From assembly GCA_001725415.1 (NCBI GenBank), contig MEGH01000012.1:83619-147618 (forward strand): 64,000 nucleotides of DNA, read 5' to 3'. The notes below the pieces were generated by a model. That model saw nothing but the letters and a program-made list of their open reading frames with translations. It made no database searches and was not told the origin of the DNA. Shown piece by piece: positions 34,348 to 42,953 of the stretch; positions within the stretch are counted from its first letter, which is position 1, and every line of letters starts with the position of its first letter. The position numbers and the translations under genes were made by a program. The stretch comes from Pseudonocardia sp. SCN 73-27 (lineage in GTDB: Bacteria > Actinomycetota > Actinomycetes > Mycobacteriales > Pseudonocardiaceae).

Positions 34348-34647
34348 ATGACCTCGACGCAGCGACGCCACGACGACCGCGACCGGGGCGCGAGCCGTGA
34401 CGAGGAGCAGCGGACGCCGGAGCCGCGTGAGGTGTTCGTCCGGCTGCTGCTCGACACTGTCCGTGACGACCCCTACCCGAGCGGAACCCAGCTCGACATG
34501 ATCGAGGAGTCGATCCCCGCGGAGATGGTCCCGGAGTACGTGCAGCTGCTGGCGGACAAGTCACGGGAGGGGTGCTTCCCGAGCACGGACGTACTGCGCC
34601 GGATGCAACGGATGTCGGCAGGAGGGGGCGCCGGCTCGCGCTGCTGA
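34348..34647 (+). CDS. Unknown 99-residue protein
   Basis: ATG with AGGAG upstream. The first 28 residues are charged and probably disordered. Then comes a compact helical segment PREVFVRLLLDTVRDDPYPSGTQLDMIEESIPAEMVPEYVQLLADK, which looks like a small folded domain with a PxP-turn. No family recognised. Upstream of and codirectional with the unknown gene at 34763, and may be cotranscribed. Confidence 0.7.
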   Translation: MTSTQRRHDDRDRGASRDEEQRTPEPREVFVRLLLDTVRDDPYPSGTQLDMIEESIPAEMVPEYVQLLADKSREGCFPSTDVLRRMQRMSAGGGAGSRC

Positions 34648-34723
34648 CGGATGCGCTCCGGCCGGCTCTGCCACCGGCCGGGGTCTGGCGCCGCTGCCGG
34701 CGACCTGCCTACGATCGCGACGG

Positions 34724-34743
34724 GGTACAGCCAGCTGCCTCGC
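34724..34743 (+). promoter_or_regulatory. Shared 20-bp leader element, copy 2
   Basis: GGTACAGCCAGCTGCCTCGC, 39 nt before the start at 34763. Differs from the sigma-gene copies by two or three bases although the gene below is not a sigma factor. Confidence 0.6.
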
Positions 34744-34762
34744 CGTCGGCGGAGGAGCGCAC

Positions 34763-35194
34763 ATGGCTGTGGGATGTTCCCGGGTGGTTCGCGACGACGG
34801 TCGGCCCATGACCGCCGGCCCCGTCGACGTGATGGCTGCGCTGCACGTGAGGGCTCCCGCCGAGCTCGATCCGCATGTGATCGCGGCCGAGCTGACGCGC
34901 GCGGTCAACGGCCACCGCAAGCACCCGATGACCGCAGAGGTCGCGTTCGCCCGCGATGTGTTGACCCCGCGGCGACGCGGCCGGCACCGGCGACACGGCT
35001 ACGTCGCGATCCTGACCTTCGGCGCGGCGGGCCCACCGAGAAAGCTGGACCGTCGGCTGCGCAAGATCGTCCGTGCGTCGCTCGAGCAGGCGTTCGGATC
35101 GGACATGGCGGCGCAGGTCCGGACGGAACTCACGCCCGCCGAGGTGTCGGCGTACTGGTGCAGCCTGCGCGGCGCGCCGCACCGCTCCGCCTGA
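34763..35194 (+). CDS. Unknown 143-residue protein sharing the sigma leader element
   Basis: ATG with GGAGGAG at correct spacing. Contains two basic helical stretches, PHVIAAELTRAVNGHRKHP and KLDRRLRKIVRASLEQAFG, and a central RRRGRHRRHGYVAILTF strand. Overall basic, so a nucleic-acid or phosphate-polymer interaction is possible but unproven. No recognised family. Its interest is that its leader carries the same 20-bp element as the two SigB/F genes, hinting at co-regulation. Confidence 0.7.
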   Translation: MAVGCSRVVRDDGRPMTAGPVDVMAALHVRAPAELDPHVIAAELTRAVNGHRKHPMTAEVAFARDVLTPRRRGRHRRHGYVAILTFGAAGPPRKLDRRLRKIVRASLEQAFGSDMAAQVRTELTPAEVSAYWCSLRGAPHRSA

Positions 35195-35529
35195 CCGATC
35201 CACCCCCGCGCCCGGCCGGTTCACCACCGTCGAGGACCGGCCGCGGCCTGCGGGCCTCCCGGCGAACCCGCGGCCACGGCCGGTGCTCTTGGCATTCCCC
35301 ACGATGCCGGATTCAATCCCGCCGGTTCCGTCGCGTTCGCCCGGCCGCGTAGGACGGCCCCGCGCGGAGTATCGCCTGAAGTGTCTGAAAAGAGTGCGGC
35401 CGCGACGAGACGGTCGACGTGCTCGCAGCCCGGGTGGAGCTGAGCACCCACCGCTGACCGAGCGGCGCGCCGCCGCCTACGAGTCGGAGGGCGGCGCGCC
35501 GCGGATCGCGCCGAGGAGAGCTGGTCGAT
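35195..35529. other. Gap between unknown gene and PAS-ANTAR remnant
   Basis: 335 bases without a supported gene. The stretch around 35300-35400 is less GC-rich than its surroundings. I see no hairpin, promoter or intact ORF; it may hold further decayed 3' sequence of the neighbouring remnant. Confidence 0.4.
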
Positions 35530-35960
35530 CACCGCGTCGGCGACGACGTGCACCTCGTGTTCGTCTGCTGCGACAGGCTGACGAGCAGGGCGAACGCGTC
35601 GTCGGGGGTGCACCGCCGGTCGGCCATGAGCACACCCTTGGCCTGCTCGATGCTCACCCGGCGGTGGAACCGGACACCACGTCGAGTACCACGTCGACCG
35701 CCCCGGCCGCAGTGCTGTCGACGGCGCCGTCGAGCTCGGCGGGGGTGACGAGGCCGTCGGGGCCGTCGGTCGTGCCGGCGCGGTCGCCGTCGCCGTGGAG
35801 GTTGTCGAGGTTGTCACTGTCGCCCACCAGGTCGGTGACGTCCTCGACGTGGTGCAGGATCCCGACGACCTCATTGTCGGCGCCGCGGATGGGGGAGTTG
35901 ACGGGGAGCCAGACCCGGGCGACGAACCCGTCGGCAGAACCCGCGGCGGGCGCAGGACGT
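35530..35960 (-). pseudogene. Decayed PAS-ANTAR regulator
   Basis: On the minus strand one frame reads VWLPVNSPIRGADNEVVGIL then HHVEDVTDL, the end of a PAS domain (usual form WSPVNTPV...HRVEDVTEL). The next ~70 codons look out of phase and end in a stop. A second frame gives HRRVSIEQAKGVLMADRR, TPDDAFALLVSLSQQTNTR, an ANTAR domain; a third gives VHVVADAVIDQL, its end. At least two frameshifts and no start: a dead gene. Confidence 0.8.
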
Positions 35961-36324
35961 CGCCGACCGCATGAGCCGCGTCGACCCGCCCGAGGGGCGA
36001 ACCGACACGTGTCCCCCTCCGGCGGCCGCGAGCGTCCTGATCAGCGTCGGTCCCGCCGGCTTCGCGACTCCCCGGGGCACCGCTCCACGAAGCGGCCGCC
36101 GATTTGGATCATGAATTGCCGTGGCGTCGCGGTCCCCGGCCCCTCGGACTTGTCGATCCCCCGGACGGCGGCGTGTCGCAGCGGCCGATCGAGTCGGAGA
36201 TTGCGACGGGAGGCTGAAATTCTCGAATTCTCGTCCGAAACGCGTAACGCGCAGCCCTGCCCGGGTAATTCGCTCGGTGTCGCCTCCTCGCCCGGGGTGG
36301 GGCGGCTCAAGGGAGGGTCAACGT
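35961..36324. other. Gap upstream of gas-vesicle region
   Basis: 364 bases with no supported gene. The AT-richer patch near 36210-36270 contains GCGT-N17-GGGTAA (36242-36268), a weak SigB/F-like promoter 56 nt before the gene at 36325. Confidence 0.4.
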
Positions 36325-36768
36325 ATGCGGCCGACGACGGCTCTGGAGATCGACGGGGAACGGCATGTCTCGACGAACGGCAGCCGGCCGTCCGATTCCG
36401 AGCGCAGGGCCGCGGCGATCGCCGATCTGAAGGACAGCCTCAAGGAGCTCCTGCGATCGGCGCTGCGCGCGACGACAGGGATCGCCCTCGACCAGGTCGA
36501 GGACCTGGCCGGGACGTTCGACCGCACCGCCGCCGCCGGAGGGCTCGCTGTCGGCGGGCTGCTGGGCGGTGTACGTGCGGGAATGCAGGGCCGCAACGCG
36601 GTCTGGGGCGCCTTCAAGGGGGTCATCGGCGCGCTGAGCCCGAGGATGCGCGTCGCGCTGGTCGGCATTCTCCTGCTCGCGATCCTGCTGTTGCCGATCA
36701 CCGTGGTGCTGCTCCTCGTCGCGCTCATCGTGCTGGTCGTGGTCGCCGCCGCGAACGCGTCGTCCTGA
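36325..36768 (+). CDS. Membrane protein preceding the gas-vesicle operon
   Basis: 147 residues, ATG with GGGAGGG upstream. A polar N-terminus is followed by a helical Lys/Leu stretch (IADLKDSLKELLRSALRATTG), a Gly-rich loop (GGLAVGGLLGGVRAGMQG), then one or two C-terminal hydrophobic helices. I do not recognise the family. It is separated from the gvp genes by 368 bp and its own hairpin, so membership of the operon is uncertain. Confidence 0.65.
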   Translation: MRPTTALEIDGERHVSTNGSRPSDSERRAAAIADLKDSLKELLRSALRATTGIALDQVEDLAGTFDRTAAAGGLAVGGLLGGVRAGMQGRNAVWGAFKGVIGALSPRMRVALVGILLLAILLLPITVVLLLVALIVLVVVAAANASS

Positions 36769-36831
36769 CGCGATCCGCAGTCTCGCCGGAAGACCTTCTC
36801 GGTCACCGCGAAGACGCCCCGGATCCCGTAT

Positions 36832-36853
36832 TTGATCCGTGGTTGCGGATCAA
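36832..36853. terminator. Inverted repeat TTGATCCG-N6-CGGATCAA
   Basis: Perfect 8-bp arms with a 6-nt loop, 63 bp after the membrane gene. Could terminate that transcript or be an operator upstream of the gas-vesicle promoter. Confidence 0.45.
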
Positions 36854-37011
36854 GATCCCTCGGTCGGTGTCGTCGCGGTCCGAATTGCGGCGGGGTGCGC
36901 CGCATTCCGGCGTTCGGGGCAGCCTCACCCGGATGATCGAGGATCGCGTCCGTGAAATGTCGCGTTGCGGTCCGCCGAACGGCGCAAATATCGACGGGAA
37001 CCGCCGTAAAG

Positions 37012-37036
37012 GTGTGCGCATCGAGAGGCCGGGTAT
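37012..37036 (+). promoter_or_regulatory. SigB/F-class promoter of the gas-vesicle operon
   Basis: GTGT-N15-GGGTAT, 100 nt upstream of the first gvp-cluster ATG. It fits the SigB class fully and is the only such site before the operon. Confidence 0.65.
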
Positions 37037-37136
37037 TTGAAAGTGACCCTGGTCCGCCCACCCCCCACGTTCATTGAATTCGATCACGAATTCTTGATCG
37101 CGGACTCCCGGCGCGGGCCACAGAAGAGGAGGAACG

Positions 37137-38024
37137 ATGAAATGCGGCGCACGCGTCGCGCTCGGGGTGGCCGGTGGCTACTTCCTGGGCCGAACGAAGA
37201 AGATGAAGCTCGCCCTGATGCTCGGTGGGATGGCAGCAGGTCGACGCGCCGGTGGCCCGGGTGAACTCCTCGCCCAGGGCAGCAAGCTGCTCGGGAAGTC
37301 GCCGGAGCTGACGGCGCTGACCGACCAGGTCCGTGGCCGGCTGCTCGAGGCCGGCAAGGGCGCCGCGATGGCGGTCGCGGCCCGCCAGGTCACCGCACTG
37401 ACCGACAAGGTCGGCAAGCGGGTCGAGTCGCTCGGCGACGTCGGCTCCGGCGCGAAGGACGCGGGCACGTCCGCCGCCTCCTCGGCCACGGATGCCGCAT
37501 CGTCGGCCGGCGGCAAGGTCTCGGACACCGTGCGCGGCCGTCGGGGCCGCGCGGACGAGGACCGGGACGACCGCGACGTCGAGGGCGTCGAGGACATCGG
37601 CGACCGCGACGACGAGGACCAGGACGCCGATCAGGGCGAGGTGGACCGCGACGACGAGCCCGCCGACAGCGTCGAGGACGACGCCGGCACCGACGCCGGC
37701 ACCGACGCCGACGCCGGCACCGACACCGACACCGACACCGACACCGAGGAGCGTCCACGCCGCCGCACTGCGAAGGCGACGAACGGGGCGCGCCGGACCG
37801 CCGCCGCGGGCAAGCGTGACGCCGAGGAGACCGCGACCCGCGCGACGCGTTCGGGCGGGTCGCGGGCGTCGGGCACCGCCGCCAAGACGACGCGGACCGC
37901 GGCGAAGACGACCCGGACCGCGGCGAAGACCGCGGGCGGCGCCACCAAGACGGCCCGGTCCGCGGGCAAGACCGCCTCGAGCGCGGCCAAGGGCACCGGG
38001 CGACGGAGGACGAGCAATGCCTGA
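37137..38024 (+). CDS. Gas-vesicle-cluster protein with acidic and basic low-complexity tail
   Basis: 295 residues, ATG with GAGGAGG upstream. The N-terminus (1-130) is hydrophobic then helical, with a GYFLGRTKKMKLALMLGG start. Residues ~135-205 are Asp/Glu-rich (DDRDVEGVEDIGDRDDED), then DTDTDTDT repeats, and the last ~90 are Lys/Ala/Thr repeats (TAAKTTRTAAKTTRTAAK) resembling histone H1 tails. No defined function. A scaffold or charge-tuning role in vesicle packing is a guess. The next ORF overlaps it by 8 bases. Confidence 0.7.
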   Translation: MKCGARVALGVAGGYFLGRTKKMKLALMLGGMAAGRRAGGPGELLAQGSKLLGKSPELTALTDQVRGRLLEAGKGAAMAVAARQVTALTDKVGKRVESLGDVGSGAKDAGTSAASSATDAASSAGGKVSDTVRGRRGRADEDRDDRDVEGVEDIGDRDDEDQDADQGEVDRDDEPADSVEDDAGTDAGTDADAGTDTDTDTDTEERPRRRTAKATNGARRTAAAGKRDAEETATRATRSGGSRASGTAAKTTRTAAKTTRTAAKTAGGATKTARSAGKTASSAAKGTGRRRTSNA

Positions 38025-39318
38025 CTCCAAGCTCACCGACGTACTGCCGACGGACGCACTCAAGGACTCCGGCCAACGACTGCTGACGTTGCTGGTGCAG
38101 CGGGCGGCCGAGGCGGCGACGGATCGCGTGAGCGGTCTGACCGACCGGCTCGACGGCATCACCGAGAGCGGTGGCTCCGGCGTGCGCAAGGCGCTGGGCG
38201 GCCGGGACCGCGACGACCGCGACGACGACCGCGACGACGACGAGGACCGGGACGGCGACGACGACTCCGACAAGGGGTCGGGCGGCGGGTTCTTCGCCGG
38301 TCTCAAGGACAAGGTGTCCGGCCTGTTCGGCGGCGGTTCCGGCGGCGGTGGCGGGTCCGGCAGTGGGAAGAAGCTGAAGGTCACCAACATCGTCGAGGAG
38401 ATCGACGTCGGCCTCCCGCTGCGCACCACCTACAACCTCTGGACGCAGCTGTCCGACTTTCCCAGCTTCATGAAGAAGGTGGAGAGCGTCGAGCAGGTCT
38501 CCGACGAGAAGACCCAGTGGAAGGCACAGATCTTCCTGTCCCACCGCGAGTGGGAGGCGACGACCCTCGAGCAGGTCCCGGACTCCCACATCGTGTGGCG
38601 GTCGAAGGGTGCGAAGGGGCACGTCGACGGCGCGGTCGCGTTCACCGAGATCGGCCCGAACATGACGCGGATCCTGCTGGTGCTGGAGTACTGGCCGCAG
38701 GGCCTGTTCGAGCGCACCGGCAACATCTGGCGCGCCCAGGGCCGGCGGGCCCGGCTGGAGTTCAAGCACTTCCGCAGGCACGCGATGGCCTCCGCGCTGC
38801 TGCGTCAGGACGAGATCGAGGGCTGGCGTGGAGAGATCCGCGACAGCGAGGTCGTCAAGACGCACGAGGAGGCGCTCGAGGAGGAGGGTCGCGCCGACGA
38901 CGACTCCGCCGAGCCGGACGCCGACGAGCGAGACGCCGACGGCGCCGACGACGAGTACGCCGAGGACTCCGCGGACGAGTCGGCGGACGACGCCGAGGAC
39001 GACGCCGACTACGACCGCGCCGACGACGAGTACGACGAGGACGACGCCGGCGGCGCGGACGACGAGTACGACGAGTACGACGCCGACTACGACGACGCCG
39101 ATGAGCGCGACGACACCGAGGGCGCCGACGACGAGTACGACGACCGGGCCGACGAGGACGTCGACGACCGGGACGACCGTTCCGACGACGGCGCAGACGA
39201 CGAGTACGACGACTACGACGAGGGCGCCGACGACGAGGTCGACGAGCCCGACGAGGAGCCGCCCGCCCGCCGGCGCAACGCGCGTCGCCGGCCCGCGGCA
39301 GCCGGAAGGAGCCGATGA
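38017..39318 (+). CDS. SRPBCC-domain protein of the gas-vesicle cluster
   Basis: 433 residues, ATG inside the previous gene with GGAGG upstream. Residues ~125-270 form a START-like/SRPBCC domain (VTNIVEEIDVGLPLRTTYNLW, DFPSFMKKVESV, THIV-type HIVWRSKGAKGHVDGAV). The flanks are disordered: a DDRDDDRDDDED run before it, a long Asp/Glu/Tyr tail (DDEYDEDD repeats) after, and a basic end. SRPBCC genes recur in actinobacterial gvp clusters; the ligand is unknown. Confidence 0.8.
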   Translation: MPDSKLTDVLPTDALKDSGQRLLTLLVQRAAEAATDRVSGLTDRLDGITESGGSGVRKALGGRDRDDRDDDRDDDEDRDGDDDSDKGSGGGFFAGLKDKVSGLFGGGSGGGGGSGSGKKLKVTNIVEEIDVGLPLRTTYNLWTQLSDFPSFMKKVESVEQVSDEKTQWKAQIFLSHREWEATTLEQVPDSHIVWRSKGAKGHVDGAVAFTEIGPNMTRILLVLEYWPQGLFERTGNIWRAQGRRARLEFKHFRRHAMASALLRQDEIEGWRGEIRDSEVVKTHEEALEEEGRADDDSAEPDADERDADGADDEYAEDSADESADDAEDDADYDRADDEYDEDDAGGADDEYDEYDADYDDADERDDTEGADDEYDDRADEDVDDRDDRSDDGADDEYDDYDEGADDEVDEPDEEPPARRRNARRRPAAAGRSR

Positions 39319-39765
39319 ATGACGGTCGCGACGCAGCCCGCAGGCGGCGGATACGTCGACCGGGGCGGAGGCGGTGGGTCCAGCGGACTGGCCGACGTCG
39401 TCGAACTGATCCTCGACAAGGGATTGGTCATCGACGTCTTCGTCCGGGTGTCGCTGGTCGGGATCGAGATCCTCACCATCGACGCACGCATCGTCGTCGC
39501 CAGCGTCGACACGTTCCTGAGGTTCGCCGAGGCCACCAACCGGCTCGACCTCTACGGGGAGGGCAAGGGCGGTAAGGACCTCACCCAGCTGACCCAGGGG
39601 ATGATGGAGGGCGGTGCCAAGGGCAAGACGTCCGGCGTCCTCGACGCGGCCGTCGACAAGGTCGAGGAGATCCTCGGCGGCAACCGCAATGGGGACGGCG
39701 ACGACGAGGACGAGCGCGAGCCCCGCAGGCGGCCGCGGCAGCGTGCCCGGGAGCGTGAGAGGTGA
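39319..39765 (+). CDS. gvpA: Gas vesicle structural protein GvpA
   Basis: 148 residues. The conserved GvpA core is [46 protein letters not shown] (alpha-beta-beta-alpha), the ribbed-wall subunit that polymerises into the air-filled shell. The C-terminal extension (~75 residues: Gly-rich, then Asp/Glu, then Arg-rich) is longer than in classic GvpA. Starts directly at the preceding TGA. Confidence that it is the main wall protein rather than GvpJ is good because it lacks the J-type coiled tail. Confidence 0.88.
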   Translation: MTVATQPAGGGYVDRGGGGGSSGLADVVELILDKGLVIDVFVRVSLVGIEILTIDARIVVASVDTFLRFAEATNRLDLYGEGKGGKDLTQLTQGMMEGGAKGKTSGVLDAAVDKVEEILGGNRNGDGDDEDEREPRRRPRQRARERER

Positions 39766-40493
39766 CGGCCACCTACGTCTACGGGCTGGTTGCCGCCGAC
39801 GCCGAGCTCCCGGACGGCCTCAGGGGACTGGGGCCGTCGGGGGAGGTGACGACGGTCGAGCACGACGGCGTCGCCGCGCTCGTCGGAGACGTCCCCGCCG
39901 ACCGACCGCTCGGCACCCGCGACGACCTGATGGCACACGAGAACGTCGTCGACACCGTCGCGGCTGCGACCACGGTGCTGCCCATGCGCTTTCCGGCGGT
40001 CGTCGAGCACGACCAGGTCGTCGAGGAGCTCCTCGTCCCGCACCACGACCGCTTCGTGCGCGCGCTGGAGGCCCTCGAGGGGCTCGTCCAGTACTCGCTG
40101 AAGGGGCGCTACGTGCAGGAGGTGCTCGTCCAGGAGATCGTCGAGGAGGAACCGGCCGTCGCGGAGCTGCAGGAACGCATCCGTGGCGTGCCCGAGGACG
40201 CCTCCTACTACGACCGCGTCAAGCTGGGCGAGATCGTCGCCAAGGCGATGGAGCAGCGTCGCGACGTCGACGCCCGCGACATCGTCGAACGCCTGAGCCC
40301 GTTCGCCCGGCAGGTCTCGAGTTCCACACCCGGGCAACCGGACGACGTCGTCGAGGCGGCGTTCCTCGTCGCCCGCGACGGCGCCGAGGAGTTCGAGAAG
40401 GAGGTCGAGGAACTGGGCGCTGACACCCACGAGTGGCTGCGGCTACGGTTGCTCGGCCCGCTCGCCCCGTACGACTTCGTCCCGGAGGACTGA
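39762..40493 (+). CDS. gvpF: Gas vesicle protein GvpF/GvpL family
   Basis: 243 residues. [15 protein letters not shown], then [20 protein letters not shown] and the C-terminal [18 protein letters not shown] are the GvpF/L signature: two alpha/beta domains that nucleate assembly and bind GvpA. GTG start overlaps the gvpA stop (GTGA). The paralogue at 41989 is the second F/L protein; which is F and which L follows from order (F next to A). Confidence 0.88.
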   Translation: MTATYVYGLVAADAELPDGLRGLGPSGEVTTVEHDGVAALVGDVPADRPLGTRDDLMAHENVVDTVAAATTVLPMRFPAVVEHDQVVEELLVPHHDRFVRALEALEGLVQYSLKGRYVQEVLVQEIVEEEPAVAELQERIRGVPEDASYYDRVKLGEIVAKAMEQRRDVDARDIVERLSPFARQVSSSTPGQPDDVVEAAFLVARDGAEEFEKEVEELGADTHEWLRLRLLGPLAPYDFVPED

Positions 40494-40499
40494 TTCGTC

Positions 40500-40730
40500 G
40501 TGGGAGTGGTATCCGGACTCCTGGGCCTGCCGCTCGCCCCTGTCCGCGGGGTCGTGTGGCTGGCCCAGCAGATCCAGGAACAGGCGGAGGACCAGTACTA
40601 CGACCCGGCGCGGATCCGGGCCGAGCTCGAGGCGGTCGACGAGGCGCGTCGGACGGGTGCGCTGTCGGAGGAGGAGTGCGTCGAGCGTGAGAACGAGCTG
40701 CTGCAACGACTGATGGTCCGCCGGACCTGA
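40500..40730 (+). CDS. gvpG: Gas vesicle protein GvpG
   Basis: 76 residues. LLGLPLAPVRGVVWLAQQIQEQAEDQYYDPARIRAELEAVDEARRTGALSEEE is the GvpG pattern: a short hydrophobic start and a long amphipathic helix ending LLQRLMVRR. Minor shell-assembly component. GTG start 6 bases after gvpF. Confidence 0.9.
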   Translation: MGVVSGLLGLPLAPVRGVVWLAQQIQEQAEDQYYDPARIRAELEAVDEARRTGALSEEECVERENELLQRLMVRRT

Positions 40731-40739
40731 CCGGCGGAC

Positions 40740-41594
40740 GTGACCGACGAGAGGGGACCGCCGCAGATGACCGGCGACGACCGCCCCCGCCGTCGACCCG
40801 CCCAGGGCCGGCACGCCGGCCGGGGCGCACGCGGCGACCGTCGGACCCGGCGCGCCCGTGACGGCGGGACCGAGGACCGCGACGAGGTCCGGTCCCGCGC
40901 GCGGGCCGCCGGGACCGGCGACGCGGAGGCGCCCGAGGACGAGGAGCCCGACCAGGTCGACCCCGACGTCGACGAGGACGGGCCCGCCGAGATCGATGAC
41001 GAGGAGATCGACGAGGAGCCTGCCGGCGAGGCTGACGAGGCTGACGAGGCCGACGACATCGAGGACGAGGCCGACGACATCGAGGACGAGGCCGACGACA
41101 TCGAGGACGAGGCCGACGACATCGAGGACGAGCCCGACGACGAGATCGCCGAGGAGCAGATCGAGGAGCCCGCGGACGAGGTCGACGACGAGGGCGGCGA
41201 CGAGCCGGACCGGGAGTCCGGCCGGCGCAACGGCGGTCGCCGCCCCCGCAGCGCCGCCCGCCGACCCGCCCGTCGTCCCGGACGGGATGCCCCGCAGCGC
41301 AACGGCTCGGCACACGGCAACGGGGCGATGCTCCCGGTCGCCGCGGCCCGCCGCGCCGCCGAGCAGATCGTCGGACTCACCGGTCGCGAGCTGGAGAGCG
41401 TGGTCTCGGTCGAACGCGATCGCGACGAGGGCGGGTGGCGGATCGGGGTCGAGGTCGTCGAGACCCGGCGCATCCCCGACTCGGCCGACATGCTCGCGAT
41501 GTTCGAGGTGCACGTTGACGAACACGGCGACCTGGCGGAGTTCCGCCGCCTCGGCCGCTACAGCCGCGGTCGTGGCCAGGGAGGAGGACGATGA
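40740..41594 (+). CDS. gvpO: Gas vesicle protein GvpO with acidic repeats
   Basis: 284 residues from the GTG at 40740 (an ATG at 40767 with a GAGGGGA site is an alternative start). The C-terminal ~85 residues form the GvpO domain: AARRAAEQIVGLTGRELESVV...GWRIGVEVVETRRIPDSADMLAMFEVHVD. Before it lies a long disordered segment: Arg-rich, then Asp/Glu-rich with four identical EADDIED units, then Arg-rich. GvpO is required for vesicle formation in actinobacteria and haloarchaea; the acidic insert is unusual in length. Confidence 0.85.
   Translation: MTDERGPPQMTGDDRPRRRPAQGRHAGRGARGDRRTRRARDGGTEDRDEVRSRARAAGTGDAEAPEDEEPDQVDPDVDEDGPAEIDDEEIDEEPAGEADEADEADDIEDEADDIEDEADDIEDEADDIEDEPDDEIAEEQIEEPADEVDDEGGDEPDRESGRRNGGRRPRSAARRPARRPGRDAPQRNGSAHGNGAMLPVAAARRAAEQIVGLTGRELESVVSVERDRDEGGWRIGVEVVETRRIPDSADMLAMFEVHVDEHGDLAEFRRLGRYSRGRGQGGGR
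41046..41129 (+). repeat. Four 21-bp tandem repeats in gvpO
   Basis: Four identical GAGGCCGACGACATCGAGGA-type 21-bp units, each encoding EADDIED. Identity at the DNA level means recent expansion or active slippage. Confidence 0.9.
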
Positions 41595-41992
41595 CAAGCG
41601 GTGGCATCCCGATGCCGGGCCGCGGCGCGAGATCGCCCGAGCACCGCGTCGAGTCGACCAACCTGGCCGACATCCTCGAACGCGTCCTCGACAAGGGGAT
41701 CGTGATCGCGGGTGACATCCGGGTGAACCTGCTCGACATCGAGCTGTTGACGATCAAGATCAGGCTGCTGGTGGCGTCGGTCGACAAGGCGCGTGAGATG
41801 GGGATCGACTGGTGGGAGCACGATCCCAGTCTCAGCTCCGGTGAGCGTGACGTGCACGAGGAGAACCGCAGGCTGCGTCAGCGGATCGGTGAGCTGGAGG
41901 CCGACCGGACCGCGGAGCTGGACGAGGCGCCGCCGCGCAAGCGGGCGGCGACCAAGCGTCGTGCGCCGCAGCAGCAGGAGTCCGACGGATGA
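41591..41992 (+). CDS. gvpJ: Gas vesicle protein GvpJ
   Basis: 133 residues. The GvpA-like core is NLADILERVLDKGIVIAGDIRVNLLDIELLTIKIRLLVASVDKARE, followed by WWEHDPSLS and a charged coiled helix (EENRRLRQRIGELEADR) typical of GvpJ tips rather than wall subunits. ATGA overlap with gvpO. Confidence 0.88.
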   Translation: MTSGGIPMPGRGARSPEHRVESTNLADILERVLDKGIVIAGDIRVNLLDIELLTIKIRLLVASVDKAREMGIDWWEHDPSLSSGERDVHEENRRLRQRIGELEADRTAELDEAPPRKRAATKRRAPQQQESDG

Positions 41993-42747
41993 GCCTGGTG
42001 TGGGTGTACGCCGTACAGGAGGCGGGCGCGGGCGAGGCACCCGACATGTCCGGTGTGGACGGTGAGCGGCCGCGGGTCGTGGGCACGGAGGAGCTCGCCG
42101 CGGTGGTGGGGACCGTCGCCGACGACGGTTTCGACGAGGCCGGGCTGGCGGCCGCGATGGAGGACCTCGGGCGGATCGAGATGCTCGTGCGCGCGCACCA
42201 CGGTGTCGTCGCGGCGACGGCGCAGGACCGGACGGTCGCCCCGGTGCGGCTCGCGACGGTGTTCCGCGACGACGACGCGGTCACCGCGATGCTGCGGCAG
42301 CGCCACGACGAGTTCCGCGCCGCGCTCGACCGCGTCCGCGGCCGTCGCGAGTGGGGGGTGAAGGTCTATGTGGACGGCACGGCAGCACCGCCGCCCGCCC
42401 CGGATGCCGGGGCCGCGTCCACCGGGGACCGGCCGGGTACCGCATATCTGTTGCGGCGCAGGGCAGACCGGGACCGGGGTGCGGAGGCACGGGAGGATGC
42501 GCGGGCCGTCGCCGAGCGGGTGGCGGGGACCGCGGCGGCGTGCGCCGTGGACGTCCGCCGGTTCGCCCCGCAGGACGCCCGGCTGTCGGGCCGCACCCAG
42601 GAGATGGTCCTCAACGCCACGTTCCTCGTGGACCGGGAGCGCGAGGACGAGTTCCGGGACACGGTGTCGAGGTCGGGGGACGGCGCGGTCGTCGAGGTCA
42701 CGGGCCCGTGGCCGCCGTTCTCGTTCGCCGCGGCGGAGGAGTCGTGA
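41989..42747 (+). CDS. gvpL: Gas vesicle protein GvpL/F family
   Basis: 252 residues. VWVYAVQEAG start, APVRLATVFRDDDAV, WGVKVYVDG and the C-terminal VVEVTGPWPPFSFA are the F/L family blocks. Paralogue of the product of 39762. The GvpF/L proteins are the accessory proteins that initiate shell growth. ATGA overlap with gvpJ. Confidence 0.88.
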   Translation: MSLVWVYAVQEAGAGEAPDMSGVDGERPRVVGTEELAAVVGTVADDGFDEAGLAAAMEDLGRIEMLVRAHHGVVAATAQDRTVAPVRLATVFRDDDAVTAMLRQRHDEFRAALDRVRGRREWGVKVYVDGTAAPPPAPDAGAASTGDRPGTAYLLRRRADRDRGAEAREDARAVAERVAGTAAACAVDVRRFAPQDARLSGRTQEMVLNATFLVDREREDEFRDTVSRSGDGAVVEVTGPWPPFSFAAAEES

Positions 42748-42953
42748 GCGGTCCGGTGTCGATCAGCCACCCGGACGACGAGCTGAGCCTGGTCGACCTC
42801 CTCGACCGTCTGCTCGCGGGCGGGGTGGTGCTGACCGGCGAGGTGACGATCTCCCTCGCCGAGGTCGACCTGGTCCACGTGTCGTTGCGGGCGCTGATCA
42901 GCTCGGTGTCGACGCTGCAGCAGGGCGATCGCGAGGACGCCACCGATGCCTGA
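42744..42953 (+). CDS. gvpS: Gas vesicle protein GvpS (GvpA/J-like)
   Basis: 69 residues. LSLVDLLDRLLAGGVVLTGEVTISLAEVDLVHVSLRALISSV is a third GvpA-type core, here with a short tail, matching GvpS/GvpM of actinobacteria. GTG start with GTGA overlap. Confidence 0.85.
   Translation: MSGPVSISHPDDELSLVDLLDRLLAGGVVLTGEVTISLAEVDLVHVSLRALISSVSTLQQGDREDATDA

Larger units (their letters stand above)
36769..37136. other. Gap holding gvp promoter and an inverted repeat
   Basis: 368 bases. Contains an 8-bp inverted repeat at 36832, repeated GATCC units around it, the SigB/F-type promoter at 37012 and an EcoRI-like GAATTC pair at ~37076-37093 just before the gvp leader. No ORF supported. Confidence 0.5.

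Noticed and set aside
36242-36268. GCGT-N17-GGGTAA as a promoter for 36325
   Set aside because: Spacing and final base both deviate; kept only as a note.
37076-37096. GAATTC repeats upstream of the gas-vesicle genes as an operator
   Set aside because: Short self-palindromic words; similar GAATTC words occur at unrelated sites in the window.
40740-41594. GvpO acidic repeats as a CRISPR-like or regulatory repeat
   Set aside because: They are in frame, contiguous and coding (EADDIED), without spacers.
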